A stretch of DNA of 64,000 nt from DATMER01 sp035536935 (lineage in GTDB: Bacteria; Acidobacteriota; Thermoanaerobaculia; Multivoradales; UBA5704): positions 1 through 64,000 of the forward strand of contig DATLNC010000259.1 in NCBI GenBank assembly GCA_035536935.1. The letters are read 5' to 3'. The notes under the pieces were generated by a model, which saw only the letters and a program-made list of their open reading frames with translations, did not search any database and had not been told where the DNA came from. The position numbers and the translations under genes are program-made. Of this stretch, positions 31,914 to 39,936 are shown piece by piece (position 1 is the first letter of the stretch; the number at the start of each line of letters is the position of its first letter).

Positions 31914-34785
31914 AGCGGACGCCGAGCTGCGCCAGCCGCTGCTCGCCCTGGAGCGGGTCGCCGGCGTAGGCGTTCGGGGCGCCGAGGCGGTTGAACACCG
32001 TCGGGTTCTCTTCGTTGAACACGTTGAACACCTCGCCGATCAGCTCGACTCCGAACTGGTTGGCGAAGGTGAACTCCTTGGACAGCCGCAGGTCGAGCTG
32101 CGAGAAGGAAGCGCCGCGCTCGGTGTTGACGCCGAGGCCGCCCGGGAAGTCGTAGGCGAAGCCGTCGCCGTTGAGGTCCTGGGCGACGAAGACGCTGTAC
32201 GGCCGGCCCGAGCGGTAGCGGAACATGCCCGAGACGTTGATCCCGAGCGGAGCCCGGTAGACCGCGCTCAGGGTGACGCGGTGGCGGGCATCGGTGTTGA
32301 GCGGGCCGAAGCACTTGGAGCACTGCGGGTCGAGCGGGTTGGCCGAGACGTCGCGGCGGGCGCCGCCCACGTCGGCCTGGCTGCCGGCATCGGTAAGGCG
32401 GAACTCGTCGGCCCCGGCGAGGACGTTGCCGGTGGCCTCGGAGTAGGTATAGAAGGTCTGCATCTCGAGCTTGTCATTCACGCGGGCACGGGCGCTCACG
32501 TTGACGCCGGTGTAGTTGGCCTGTCCGTCGCCGTACCACAGCCGGAAGTTGCCGAACGGGAAGCGCCGCGTCTCGGTCGGATCCTGCACGCCGTTGCGGT
32601 TGGCGTCGTTGAACGGGTTGGCGCGGAAGCGGTAGGGGATGTCGCGGTAGTTGATGCGCACGCCTTCGATGTTGATGCCGAGCCAGCTGGTCGCCTGCCA
32701 CGAGTAGCCGATCGAGCCCTGCGCGGCGTAGGGGGTGGCGAGCGTCGGCGAGGCGACCTCGTTCGGAGGCGGGATGTCGGCGCCGGGGAGCTGGTTCGGG
32801 GGCAGCGGCTGGCCGGGCTGGAAGAAGCTGCCGTCGGCGTTCTTGATGCCCGCGTCGTTGTGGTTGTTGTAGACCACGCCGTAGTTCGACTGCACGGCCG
32901 CGGAGGGGAAGAGGATGGTGGCATTGGTGTAGGGGAAATCGTAGTAGATGCCCCAGCCGCCGCGTAGGATCTGGCGGCCGTCGCCCTTGAGGTCGTAGCT
33001 GAAGCCGAGGCGCGGGCCGAGGTTGTTGTCGTCGTTCTCGAGCACGCCGCCCTTGCCGCCCTGGAAATCGCGCAGGTAGTACTCGTTGAACGCGGTCTGC
33101 TTCGACAGGTACTGCCAGATCGGGTTCGTGCGCTGGTCGAGGTCGAAGCCCTTCCAGTAGTCGTAGCGCAGGCCGAGGTTGAGCGTCAGGCGGTCGTTCC
33201 AGTAGATGTCGTCCTGGACGTAGCCGCTGTACTGGTCGACCGGGGTCTGTTCGCCGAAGAACCCGCCGAAGACGGTGATGTCGGTCACCGGCGAGCCGAG
33301 GCGGTCCTCCTTGAGGGCGTACTGGCCGGAGAGGCCGGTCGAGAAATCGCCGCCGAGCACGGGCTCGTGGACGTAGTTGGCGCCGACCTTGAGCTGGTGC
33401 GTGCGCCCGCCGAGGGTGCGCGAGAAGCTCAGGTCGTCGCGGTACTGGTACTTCGTCTGGTTCGTGCTCTGCGGCGTGTTGATGTTCTGGCCGAAGTGCA
33501 CGCCGGACGGGAAGTAGACGTTCGGCGCGTCGGAGTCGGCGGTGATCAGGTTTTCGAACTTGGTGTACTGGAACAGGAACTCGTTGAGGGTGTCGGCGCT
33601 GAACTGCAGGGTGTGGCTGGCCAGGATCGAGCTGTACTCGTTGCTGATCGTGCCCAGCGAGTCGGGCGCCGCCAGCGGGCTCGCGCCGTATTTGTCGCTG
33701 TTCTCCTGGAAGCCGTAGCGCACCTGGAGGTACTGCGTGGGCGAGACGTCGAAGGTCATCTTGGCGGTGCCGAGCTCGTCCTTGAACGGAATGGGCACGG
33801 AGGTGCCGTCGAGGCTGGGCAGGATGCCGTCGGTGTTGACGGTGTAGACGGTCTCGCGGTCGGTCTTCTCATAGGTGGCGAAGAAGTGGGCGCGGTCGCG
33901 GACGATCGGACCGCCCAGGGCGACGCCGTACTGCTTGCGCTCCAGGGGCTGCTTGTCGACGCCGGCGAGCTCCTCGGACTTGGTCCGGGTGGCCAGGCTG
34001 TCGTCGCGGAAGAAGCCCCAGGCGCTGCCCTCGAAATCGTTGGTGCCGGTCTTGGTCACCACGGTGAGGACGCCGCCGGTGGAGCGGCCGTACTCGGCCT
34101 TGTACTGCTGCGTCTGGATGTTGAACTCCGCGACGCTCTCGAGGTTGAAGTTCTGCAGCGCGCCGCCGATCGTGTCGTCGGTGTTGTCGCCGCCGTCGAT
34201 CACGTAGTTGACGTTGCGGCCGATGCCGCCGTTCATCGCGACCGTGAGCTGGCCGGGCTTGGTCGGGTCGGAGTTGTAGGAGAGCGAGGTGCCGGGCGCC
34301 AGGATGGCCAGGTTGGCGAACTGGCGGCCGTTCAGGGGCAGGTTCTCGAGCTGCTCCTCGCTGACCACGGTGCCGATGCTGGGCGTGGTCTGGACGAGGG
34401 GGGCTTCGTCGACGACGGTGATCTGCTCCTCGACCGAGGCCGAGCTCATCTCGATCTCGATCGTGCGCGTGGTGGCGACGTTGAGCCGCACCTCCTCGAT
34501 CGTGACCGTGGCGAAGCCGGAGAGCTCGGCCGTCACCGTGTAAAGGCCGATGGGGAGCGAGGGGAGGGTGACCGTGCCGTCCGAGCCGGACACGGCGACG
34601 CGGTCGAGGCCCGTGTCGTTGTTCCTGGCCGTGACGGTGACGCCGGGGAGGGCCCCGCCGTCCTTGTCCTTGATGTGACCGACCAGACTGGCGCCCGACG
34701 TCTGGGCGCTCGCGGCCGGCGCGAGGGCAATGATTGCCACCAGCGCAAGCAGGACCGCGAAAGCGAATGGTTTCTTCAAGCTCAT
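31903..34785 (-). CDS. TonB-dependent outer membrane receptor, Oar-like, with carboxypeptidase-regulatory domain
   Basis: 960 aa. Signal peptide (FAFAVLLALVAIIALAPAASA), then an Ig-like CarboxypepD_reg domain (about 29-110, GHIKDKDGGALPGVTVTARN), a plug domain (VVSEEQLENLPLNGRQFANL, NVNYVIDGGDNTD) and a long 22-strand-type barrel ending in GVRFSF, the aromatic end needed for BAM insertion. Probably imports or binds a large ligand; such Oar-like receptors are abundant in Acidobacteriota. ATG at 34785 follows AAGGAGG; an upstream in-frame ATG (34839) adds a non-signal-like stretch. Confidence 0.93.
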   Translation of the reverse strand: MSLKKPFAFAVLLALVAIIALAPAASAQTSGASLVGHIKDKDGGALPGVTVTARNNDTGLDRVAVSGSDGTVTLPSLPIGLYTVTAELSGFATVTIEEVRLNVATTRTIEIEMSSASVEEQITVVDEAPLVQTTPSIGTVVSEEQLENLPLNGRQFANLAILAPGTSLSYNSDPTKPGQLTVAMNGGIGRNVNYVIDGGDNTDDTIGGALQNFNLESVAEFNIQTQQYKAEYGRSTGGVLTVVTKTGTNDFEGSAWGFFRDDSLATRTKSEELAGVDKQPLERKQYGVALGGPIVRDRAHFFATYEKTDRETVYTVNTDGILPSLDGTSVPIPFKDELGTAKMTFDVSPTQYLQVRYGFQENSDKYGASPLAAPDSLGTISNEYSSILASHTLQFSADTLNEFLFQYTKFENLITADSDAPNVYFPSGVHFGQNINTPQSTNQTKYQYRDDLSFSRTLGGRTHQLKVGANYVHEPVLGGDFSTGLSGQYALKEDRLGSPVTDITVFGGFFGEQTPVDQYSGYVQDDIYWNDRLTLNLGLRYDYWKGFDLDQRTNPIWQYLSKQTAFNEYYLRDFQGGKGGVLENDDNNLGPRLGFSYDLKGDGRQILRGGWGIYYDFPYTNATILFPSAAVQSNYGVVYNNHNDAGIKNADGSFFQPGQPLPPNQLPGADIPPPNEVASPTLATPYAAQGSIGYSWQATSWLGINIEGVRINYRDIPYRFRANPFNDANRNGVQDPTETRRFPFGNFRLWYGDGQANYTGVNVSARARVNDKLEMQTFYTYSEATGNVLAGADEFRLTDAGSQADVGGARRDVSANPLDPQCSKCFGPLNTDARHRVTLSAVYRAPLGINVSGMFRYRSGRPYSVFVAQDLNGDGFAYDFPGGLGVNTERGASFSQLDLRLSKEFTFANQFGVELIGEVFNVFNEENPTVFNRLGAPNAYAGDPLQGEQRLAQLGVRFSF

Positions 34786-34887
34786 ACTCTCGACCTCCTT
34801 ATGGGAGTCTTCTGGATTGAAAAAGGAACGCAACTCCATTCCTGGAAAACCTCATTGAACGGCACTCCAACCGTGTCCGGGCGGCGA

Positions 34888-36987
34888 TCACCTCCTCTGG
34901 TCCGGCGCGACGCCCGTCGCGCGGTTGGAAAGCCGGGCGAGCAGCTGCTGCGCGGCACGGCGCTGTTCCGAAAACTGGGGGTCCTGCCCGGTCGCGGCCA
35001 GGAACTCCCGATAGGCCGTGGCCGCGGCTTCCGTCTCCCCCGCCATGTCGTAGGCGATCGCCCGGTTGAGGCGGACCTCGTGGTACCGCGGGGCGAGACG
35101 GAGAGCCTGCTCAAAATAGGAGAGTGCGGCAGCGGGCCGATCCCGCTCCACTTCGAGGGTTCCGAGGCCGTTCAGGGGCTCCGCGTAGCGCGGAGCGGCG
35201 GCCAGGGCGCGGCGGTAGGCGTCCGCAGCCTCGGCGGGACGCCGGAGGCCGCGCAGGACGTTGCCGAGGTTGTTCAGGGCGTGGGCGTTGCGGGGATCGA
35301 GCTGCGCCGCCAGCTCGAACTCCTGCCGGGCGGCGTCGGGCTTGCCCTCCGCGAGATGGACGATCCCCAGGGTGTTGTGGGCCTCGGGCCGCGAGGGGTC
35401 CAGGTGCATGGCCGTGGTGAGCGCCTCGCGGGCCTCGCCGGTCCGGCCGGCCTGCTGCAGGGCGGTGGCGAGGTTGTACCAGGCCTCGGGATCGTCCGGC
35501 GCGTCCTCGGCCGCCTGCCGGTAGAGCGGCACGGCGCGGTCGAGCTCGCCGCGCTCCTTCCAGGCCTGGGCCAGCTTGCCGCGGAAGACCGGGTTCTCCG
35601 GATCTTCGGCGACCAGGGCTTCCAGCTCGGACAGAGCCGTCTGGGCATCTCCCGACCCGAGCAGGTTGTGCGCCCGCTCGAAGCGCTGGAACAGGCCGAC
35701 CGCCTCGACCGGATTGCGGCCGGTGCGCTCCCCCGTCTTCAGGGCCGGCTTCGTTCCTCCGCCGACATACCCGAGGCTGGCGAGCTTCGAGCGGGTCTCG
35801 GCGTCGGCGGGCAGCTTCTGGGTCTCGACGGCTCCTGACTCGATCGCGGCCAGCCGCGCGGCGAAGCCCTCTTCCGCTTTGGCTCCTTGGAGATTCTTCG
35901 ACTCGTGCGGGTCAAGGGTCAGGTCGTAGAGCTCGGGCCTGGGCGAGGAGATGTACTTGAGATTGCGGCGGCGCAGGGCGGACAGCGGGCTCCAGCCGAA
36001 CACGGCCGGGTACTGCGTCTCGGCATAGACATCGGCCGGTGCGGGCTCCTTGCCGTCCCGAAGCGCCGCGGACAGATCGCGGCCGTCCAGGGTTCCGGGC
36101 AGCGCTTTGCCGACCAGGCCGGCGAGGGTGGGACCGACGTCCACGAGGCTGACCGGCGTCTCGACCACCCTCGCAGCCATCCCCGGAGCCTTGACGAGGA
36201 GAGGCACGCGCAGCGTCGGCTCATACAGGAGGAGGCCGTGGGTCAGCTCGCCGTGCTCCCCGAGGGACTCGCCATGATCGGCGGCCACGGCGACCACCGT
36301 GCTTCCGGACAAGCCGCGGCGCTCCAGCTCCTGGAGCAGACGGCCGACCTGCTCGTCGACCTTCGCGATCTCGCCGTCATAGGAGGGCGTGTAGGGGGCA
36401 TGGGCGTCGTAGAGGTGGACCCAGAGGAAGAACGGCTTTCCGGTGTCCTGTCCAAGCCAGGTGAGCGCCCGGTCCATGACCTCCTGGCCGGGGCGTTCCG
36501 CTTCCAGGGCCACGGTGGCGCCGGGGGCGCGCTCGATCTCGTCGTCGTAGGTCTGGAATCCCCTGCTCAGGCCGAACCGGCGGTCGAGCACGAAGGCGCC
36601 GACGAACGCGCCGGTGCGCCAGCCCTGGCTGGAGAGCAGGGTGGCCAGGGTCTCCTTGCCGTCCGGGAACGAGCCCGCGCCGTTGTTGCGCAGCCCATGG
36701 TGAGGCGGCAGCAGCCCGGAAAGCAGGCTGGAGTGGGAGGGGAGGGTCAGCGGCACCGACGCGGAAGCCTGGGCGAAGCGGACACCCTCGGAGGCCAGCC
36801 GGTCGAGCCATGGGGTCTTGGCCGCGGCATAGCCATAGGAGCCGAGGTGGTCGGCGCGCACGGTGTCCAGCGTGATCAGCACCAGGTTGGAAGCGGAAGG
36901 GGTCGTCTTCTCCTGGGGTGAGCATCCGCCCAGGAGGGCCAGGCCCGCCGCAAGAGCCATCAGAAAGGTCGGACGTCGCTTCAGCAC
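34888..36987 (-). CDS. sulfatase-like lipoprotein with TPR repeats
   Basis: 699 aa. Lipobox LLGGC at residues 18-22. The alkaline-phosphatase-superfamily fold follows: NLVLITLDTVRADHLGSYGY (metal-binding Asp), TLPSHSSLLSG at the active-site position, and AADHGESLGEHGE (His metal ligands). The formylglycine motif C/S-x-P-x-R is replaced by T-L-P-S-H, so it is not a classical sulfatase; a Thr nucleophile, as in phospho-transferases, is likelier. At least five TPR units fill the C-terminal ~270 residues (PENPVFRGKLAQAWKERGEL onward). Substrate unknown. Confidence 0.87.
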   Translation of the reverse strand: MLKRRPTFLMALAAGLALLGGCSPQEKTTPSASNLVLITLDTVRADHLGSYGYAAAKTPWLDRLASEGVRFAQASASVPLTLPSHSSLLSGLLPPHHGLRNNGAGSFPDGKETLATLLSSQGWRTGAFVGAFVLDRRFGLSRGFQTYDDEIERAPGATVALEAERPGQEVMDRALTWLGQDTGKPFFLWVHLYDAHAPYTPSYDGEIAKVDEQVGRLLQELERRGLSGSTVVAVAADHGESLGEHGELTHGLLLYEPTLRVPLLVKAPGMAARVVETPVSLVDVGPTLAGLVGKALPGTLDGRDLSAALRDGKEPAPADVYAETQYPAVFGWSPLSALRRRNLKYISSPRPELYDLTLDPHESKNLQGAKAEEGFAARLAAIESGAVETQKLPADAETRSKLASLGYVGGGTKPALKTGERTGRNPVEAVGLFQRFERAHNLLGSGDAQTALSELEALVAEDPENPVFRGKLAQAWKERGELDRAVPLYRQAAEDAPDDPEAWYNLATALQQAGRTGEAREALTTAMHLDPSRPEAHNTLGIVHLAEGKPDAARQEFELAAQLDPRNAHALNNLGNVLRGLRRPAEAADAYRRALAAAPRYAEPLNGLGTLEVERDRPAAALSYFEQALRLAPRYHEVRLNRAIAYDMAGETEAAATAYREFLAATGQDPQFSEQRRAAQQLLARLSNRATGVAPDQRR

Positions 36988-37122
36988 GTGGGTACGGCCT
37001 TGAGTGTTTTCAGCCTCCGAAGAATAACGCGATCGGCTCCTCTCGGGGAAGTAGTTGAGGCTGTTCCATTTATTTGGATTTTCTCGACTGGACGAGAAGG
37101 ATAGGAGAGCCTACAATTTGGC

Positions 37123-38313
37123 ATGGCTCCCGCCAAAAAAGCAGGCAATATGGAGACAGTACCGGCGACGGTTCCACGATTTTTCCAGCCTCCCTCTACC
37201 CATTACTTCCTCTTCGGACCGCGCGGCACAGGGAAATCGACCTGGCTCCGTGAAGCGTACCCGGATGCGCTCTGGGTCGATCTTTTGAGGCCCGAGGTCC
37301 ACCGGCAGTACGCGGCGCGGCCCGAAAGGTTGCGGGAACTGGTAGCTGGAAACCCCGACAGGCCCGTGGTCGTGGTCGACGAGGTGCAGAAGGCGCCGGT
37401 CCTCCTCGATGTGGTCCACGACCTGATCGAGACGCGGGCCGGTCCCCAGTTCATTCTGACGGGCTCCAGCTCCCGGAAGCTCAAGCGGGAAGGGGTGGAT
37501 CTGCTGGCGGGAAGGGCTCTCCTGCGGTCTCTTCATCCCTTCATGGCAGCCGAGCTCGGAGACCGCTTCCGCCTGGACTCGGCCCTCACCCGGGGGCTCG
37601 TCCCTCTTGTGTGGAGCTCGCGGGAGCCCGAAGAAGTTCTCAAAGCCTACGTGGCCTTGTACCTCCGGGAAGAGGTGCAAATGGAGGGTCTGGTGCGCCG
37701 GTTCGAGGGCTTCGCGCGGTTCCTGGAATCGGTCAGCTTCTCCCAAGCTGCGGTGCTGAACGTCTCGGAGGTGGCCCGGGAGTGTCAGGTCAGCCGCAAG
37801 ACGGTGGAGGGATACCTGGAGATCCTGGAAGATCTCCTCCTGGCCTTCCGCATTCCGGTCTTCACCAAGCGGGCGCAACGCGGGCTCACCGCGCATCCCA
37901 AGTTCTTCTGGTTCGACGCGGGCGTGTTCGTCTCGATGCGCCCGGCGGGGCCGCTGGACAGGCCCGAGGAGATCGGCGGGGCCGCCCTGGAAGGTCTGAT
38001 CGCACAGCACCTGCGCGCCTGGATCGACTACGCGGGCGAGGACTTCGCCCTGAGCTTCTGGCGGACCAGGGCCGGCGCCGAGGTCGACTTCGTCCTCTAT
38101 GGCCGGCACGGCTTCTGGGGCATCGAGGTGAAGCATTCGGCGACGATCCGCTCCGCGGACCTGCGCGGGCTCAAGGCCTTCCGGGAGGACTACCCGGAAG
38201 CCGAGCTGCGCCTGCTGTACCGTGGCGAGGAAGCCCGTATCGTAGATGGCATCCGCTGCCTGCCCTGTGAGGACTTCCTCCGCGCCCTGATCCCGGGCCG
38301 GCCACTCCCCTGA
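37123..38313 (+). CDS. AAA ATPase with DUF4143 domain
   Basis: 396 aa. Walker A in FLFGPRGTGKSTWL, Walker B in VVVVDEVQKAP, and sensor-like FILTGSSSRKLK in the N-terminal AAA_14 domain. The C-terminal DUF4143 part has a winged-helix (NVSEVARECQVSRKTVEGYLEIL) and a nuclease-like sheet (GAEVDFVLYGRHGFWGIEVKHS). Such proteins are widespread, mobile and functionally obscure. The ATG lies 5 nt after a TACAAT -10-like element and has no SD, so a leaderless transcript is likely; a second ATG is at 37150. Confidence 0.9.
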   Translation: MAPAKKAGNMETVPATVPRFFQPPSTHYFLFGPRGTGKSTWLREAYPDALWVDLLRPEVHRQYAARPERLRELVAGNPDRPVVVVDEVQKAPVLLDVVHDLIETRAGPQFILTGSSSRKLKREGVDLLAGRALLRSLHPFMAAELGDRFRLDSALTRGLVPLVWSSREPEEVLKAYVALYLREEVQMEGLVRRFEGFARFLESVSFSQAAVLNVSEVARECQVSRKTVEGYLEILEDLLLAFRIPVFTKRAQRGLTAHPKFFWFDAGVFVSMRPAGPLDRPEEIGGAALEGLIAQHLRAWIDYAGEDFALSFWRTRAGAEVDFVLYGRHGFWGIEVKHSATIRSADLRGLKAFREDYPEAELRLLYRGEEARIVDGIRCLPCEDFLRALIPGRPLP

Positions 38314-38347
38314 CCTCTGATAGGATCGCCCCTTCAGGAGGAATGCG

Positions 38348-38881
38348 ATGACCAACGGCTATGACGAGGCCAGGGGCCAGCGAAACGTCCTCGAAAAGCT
38401 CGGCGACAAGATCCCGGGGTTTCGCGGGTTCCAGGACCGCGAGCTGCGGCGGGACGTGGACAAGATGCAGCGCGAGCACCTCTCCACGGAGCTGGGACGG
38501 CTCAAGGCGGCTCTGCGCGACAAGGCCCGGAGCTATACGGACGCCGGCAAGATCGGCGCCCTCTCCGCGTTCGACCGCCTGGACCGGCAGCTCGACGGGC
38601 TTTCCCAGGCCGTCCGCTTCTCCGATTACGGCGCGAGCGGACTGTTCGACGCGGTGAAGATCGGCGACGCGGAGCTGCAGCGCCTGTACGAGTTCGATCT
38701 TTCCGTGCTCCAGGACGTAGAAGACATCGAGGGGCTTGTCGCGGCCGTACCCGCCCCGGGCGGTGAGGATCCGGCCAAGGCCCTGGATCCGGTGCAGCAT
38801 CGGGTGCGGGTCCTCGAAGACAAGTGGAAGCAGCGCGAGTTGGTGATCAGCTCGGTCGTCAAGACTGGCGCGGGCGACTGA
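38348..38881 (+). CDS. hypothetical protein, first gene of SPFH-kinase unit
   Basis: 177 aa, charged and mostly helical, with no signal or membrane segment. LEKLGDKIPGFRGFQDRELRRDVDK and LSAFDRLDRQLDGLSQAVRF suggest coiled-coil helices. CAGGAGGAA precedes the ATG. The SPFH-domain gene begins 17 nt after its stop, followed by the kinase gene. Function unknown; an adaptor in the same complex is a reasonable guess. Confidence 0.8.
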   Translation: MTNGYDEARGQRNVLEKLGDKIPGFRGFQDRELRRDVDKMQREHLSTELGRLKAALRDKARSYTDAGKIGALSAFDRLDRQLDGLSQAVRFSDYGASGLFDAVKIGDAELQRLYEFDLSVLQDVEDIEGLVAAVPAPGGEDPAKALDPVQHRVRVLEDKWKQRELVISSVVKTGAGD

Positions 38882-38898
38882 GGAGATAGGAGAAGACC

Positions 38899-39915
38899 AT
38901 GGACGTGATCCAGCATCAGGACCCCAGCGGCAAGACCCTGGTGGCGCGGTGGCCCGCCAACGGCACCTCGGACATCCGCCTCGGCAGCCAGCTCATCGTG
39001 GAAGAGAGCCAGCAGGCGGTCTTCTTCCGCGACGGCAAGGCGCTCGACACCTTCGGCCCCGGCCGCCATACGCTCGCCACGCAGAACATCCCGCTGCTGG
39101 CGAGCCTGTTCGGCATCCCCTTCGGCGGCAAGTCGCCGTTCCAGGCCGCGGTGGTCTTCGTCTCCACCAAGACTTTCATGGACCTCAAGTGGGGCACCAA
39201 GGAGCCGGTGCCGTTCCGCGACCAGGAGCTGGCCATGGTGCGCCTCCGCGCCTTTGGCAAGTACGCGCTGCGGGTGGTCAACGCCCAGCAGTTCGTCAAC
39301 GGCGTCGTCGGCACCATGGGGGTCTACTCGACGGAGCGGCTGGAGGACTGGTTCCGCGACGTCATCGTGGCCCGGCTGACCGACATCCTGGGCGAGAACC
39401 TGACCTCCGTGTTCGACCTGCCGCGGCTCTACGACGAGCTGGCCATGGGGCTCAAGGCCCGCGTGGCGGACGACTTCACCAAATACGGCATCGAGCTGGT
39501 CGACCTCTACATGGGCGCGATCACGCCGCCCGAAGAGGTGCAGAAGCTGATCGACGAGCGCAGCGGCATGGCGGCGCTCGGCGACATGAACACCTACCTC
39601 AAGTTCAAGACCGCCCGCGCCATCGGCGACGCCGCCCAGCAGGAGGGCGGCGGAGGCGGCAACGTGGCGGCGGGCATGGGAGTGGGCATGGGCGCGGGGA
39701 TGGGCATGATGCTCCCCGGCATGATGCGCGAGGCCATGCAGAGCGGAGGGCAGAGCGGAGGGCAGAGCGGCGGACAGCAGGCTCCAGCCGCTCCCGCCGG
39801 CGGCGGAGCGCCTGCCGCGGCCGGAGCCGCGCCCGCCTTCTGCCACAACTGCGGGCAGAAGCTTGCGCCCGGCTCCAAGTTCTGTCCCTCCTGCGGCACC
39901 AAGGTCGGAGAGTAG
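38899..39915 (+). CDS. SPFH-domain protein with C-terminal zinc ribbon (YdjI/virion core-like)
   Basis: 338 aa. The N-terminal ~230 residues are SPFH-like (QLIVEESQQAVFFRDGKALDTFGPGRHTL at the start; DDFTKYGIELVDLYMGAITPPEEVQKLIDERSGM at the end), the type labelled virion core protein or YdjI. A Gly/Met-rich linker, then FCHNCGQKLAPGSKFCPSCG, a CxxC-CxxC zinc ribbon, closes it. There is no membrane helix, so membrane association would be via the SPFH oligomer. The neighbouring Ser/Thr kinase makes it a candidate substrate or scaffold. Confidence 0.9.
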   Translation: MDVIQHQDPSGKTLVARWPANGTSDIRLGSQLIVEESQQAVFFRDGKALDTFGPGRHTLATQNIPLLASLFGIPFGGKSPFQAAVVFVSTKTFMDLKWGTKEPVPFRDQELAMVRLRAFGKYALRVVNAQQFVNGVVGTMGVYSTERLEDWFRDVIVARLTDILGENLTSVFDLPRLYDELAMGLKARVADDFTKYGIELVDLYMGAITPPEEVQKLIDERSGMAALGDMNTYLKFKTARAIGDAAQQEGGGGGNVAAGMGVGMGAGMGMMLPGMMREAMQSGGQSGGQSGGQQAPAAPAGGGAPAAAGAAPAFCHNCGQKLAPGSKFCPSCGTKVGE

Positions 39916-39936
39916 GCTCCCTGCGGAGGTGTCGGT

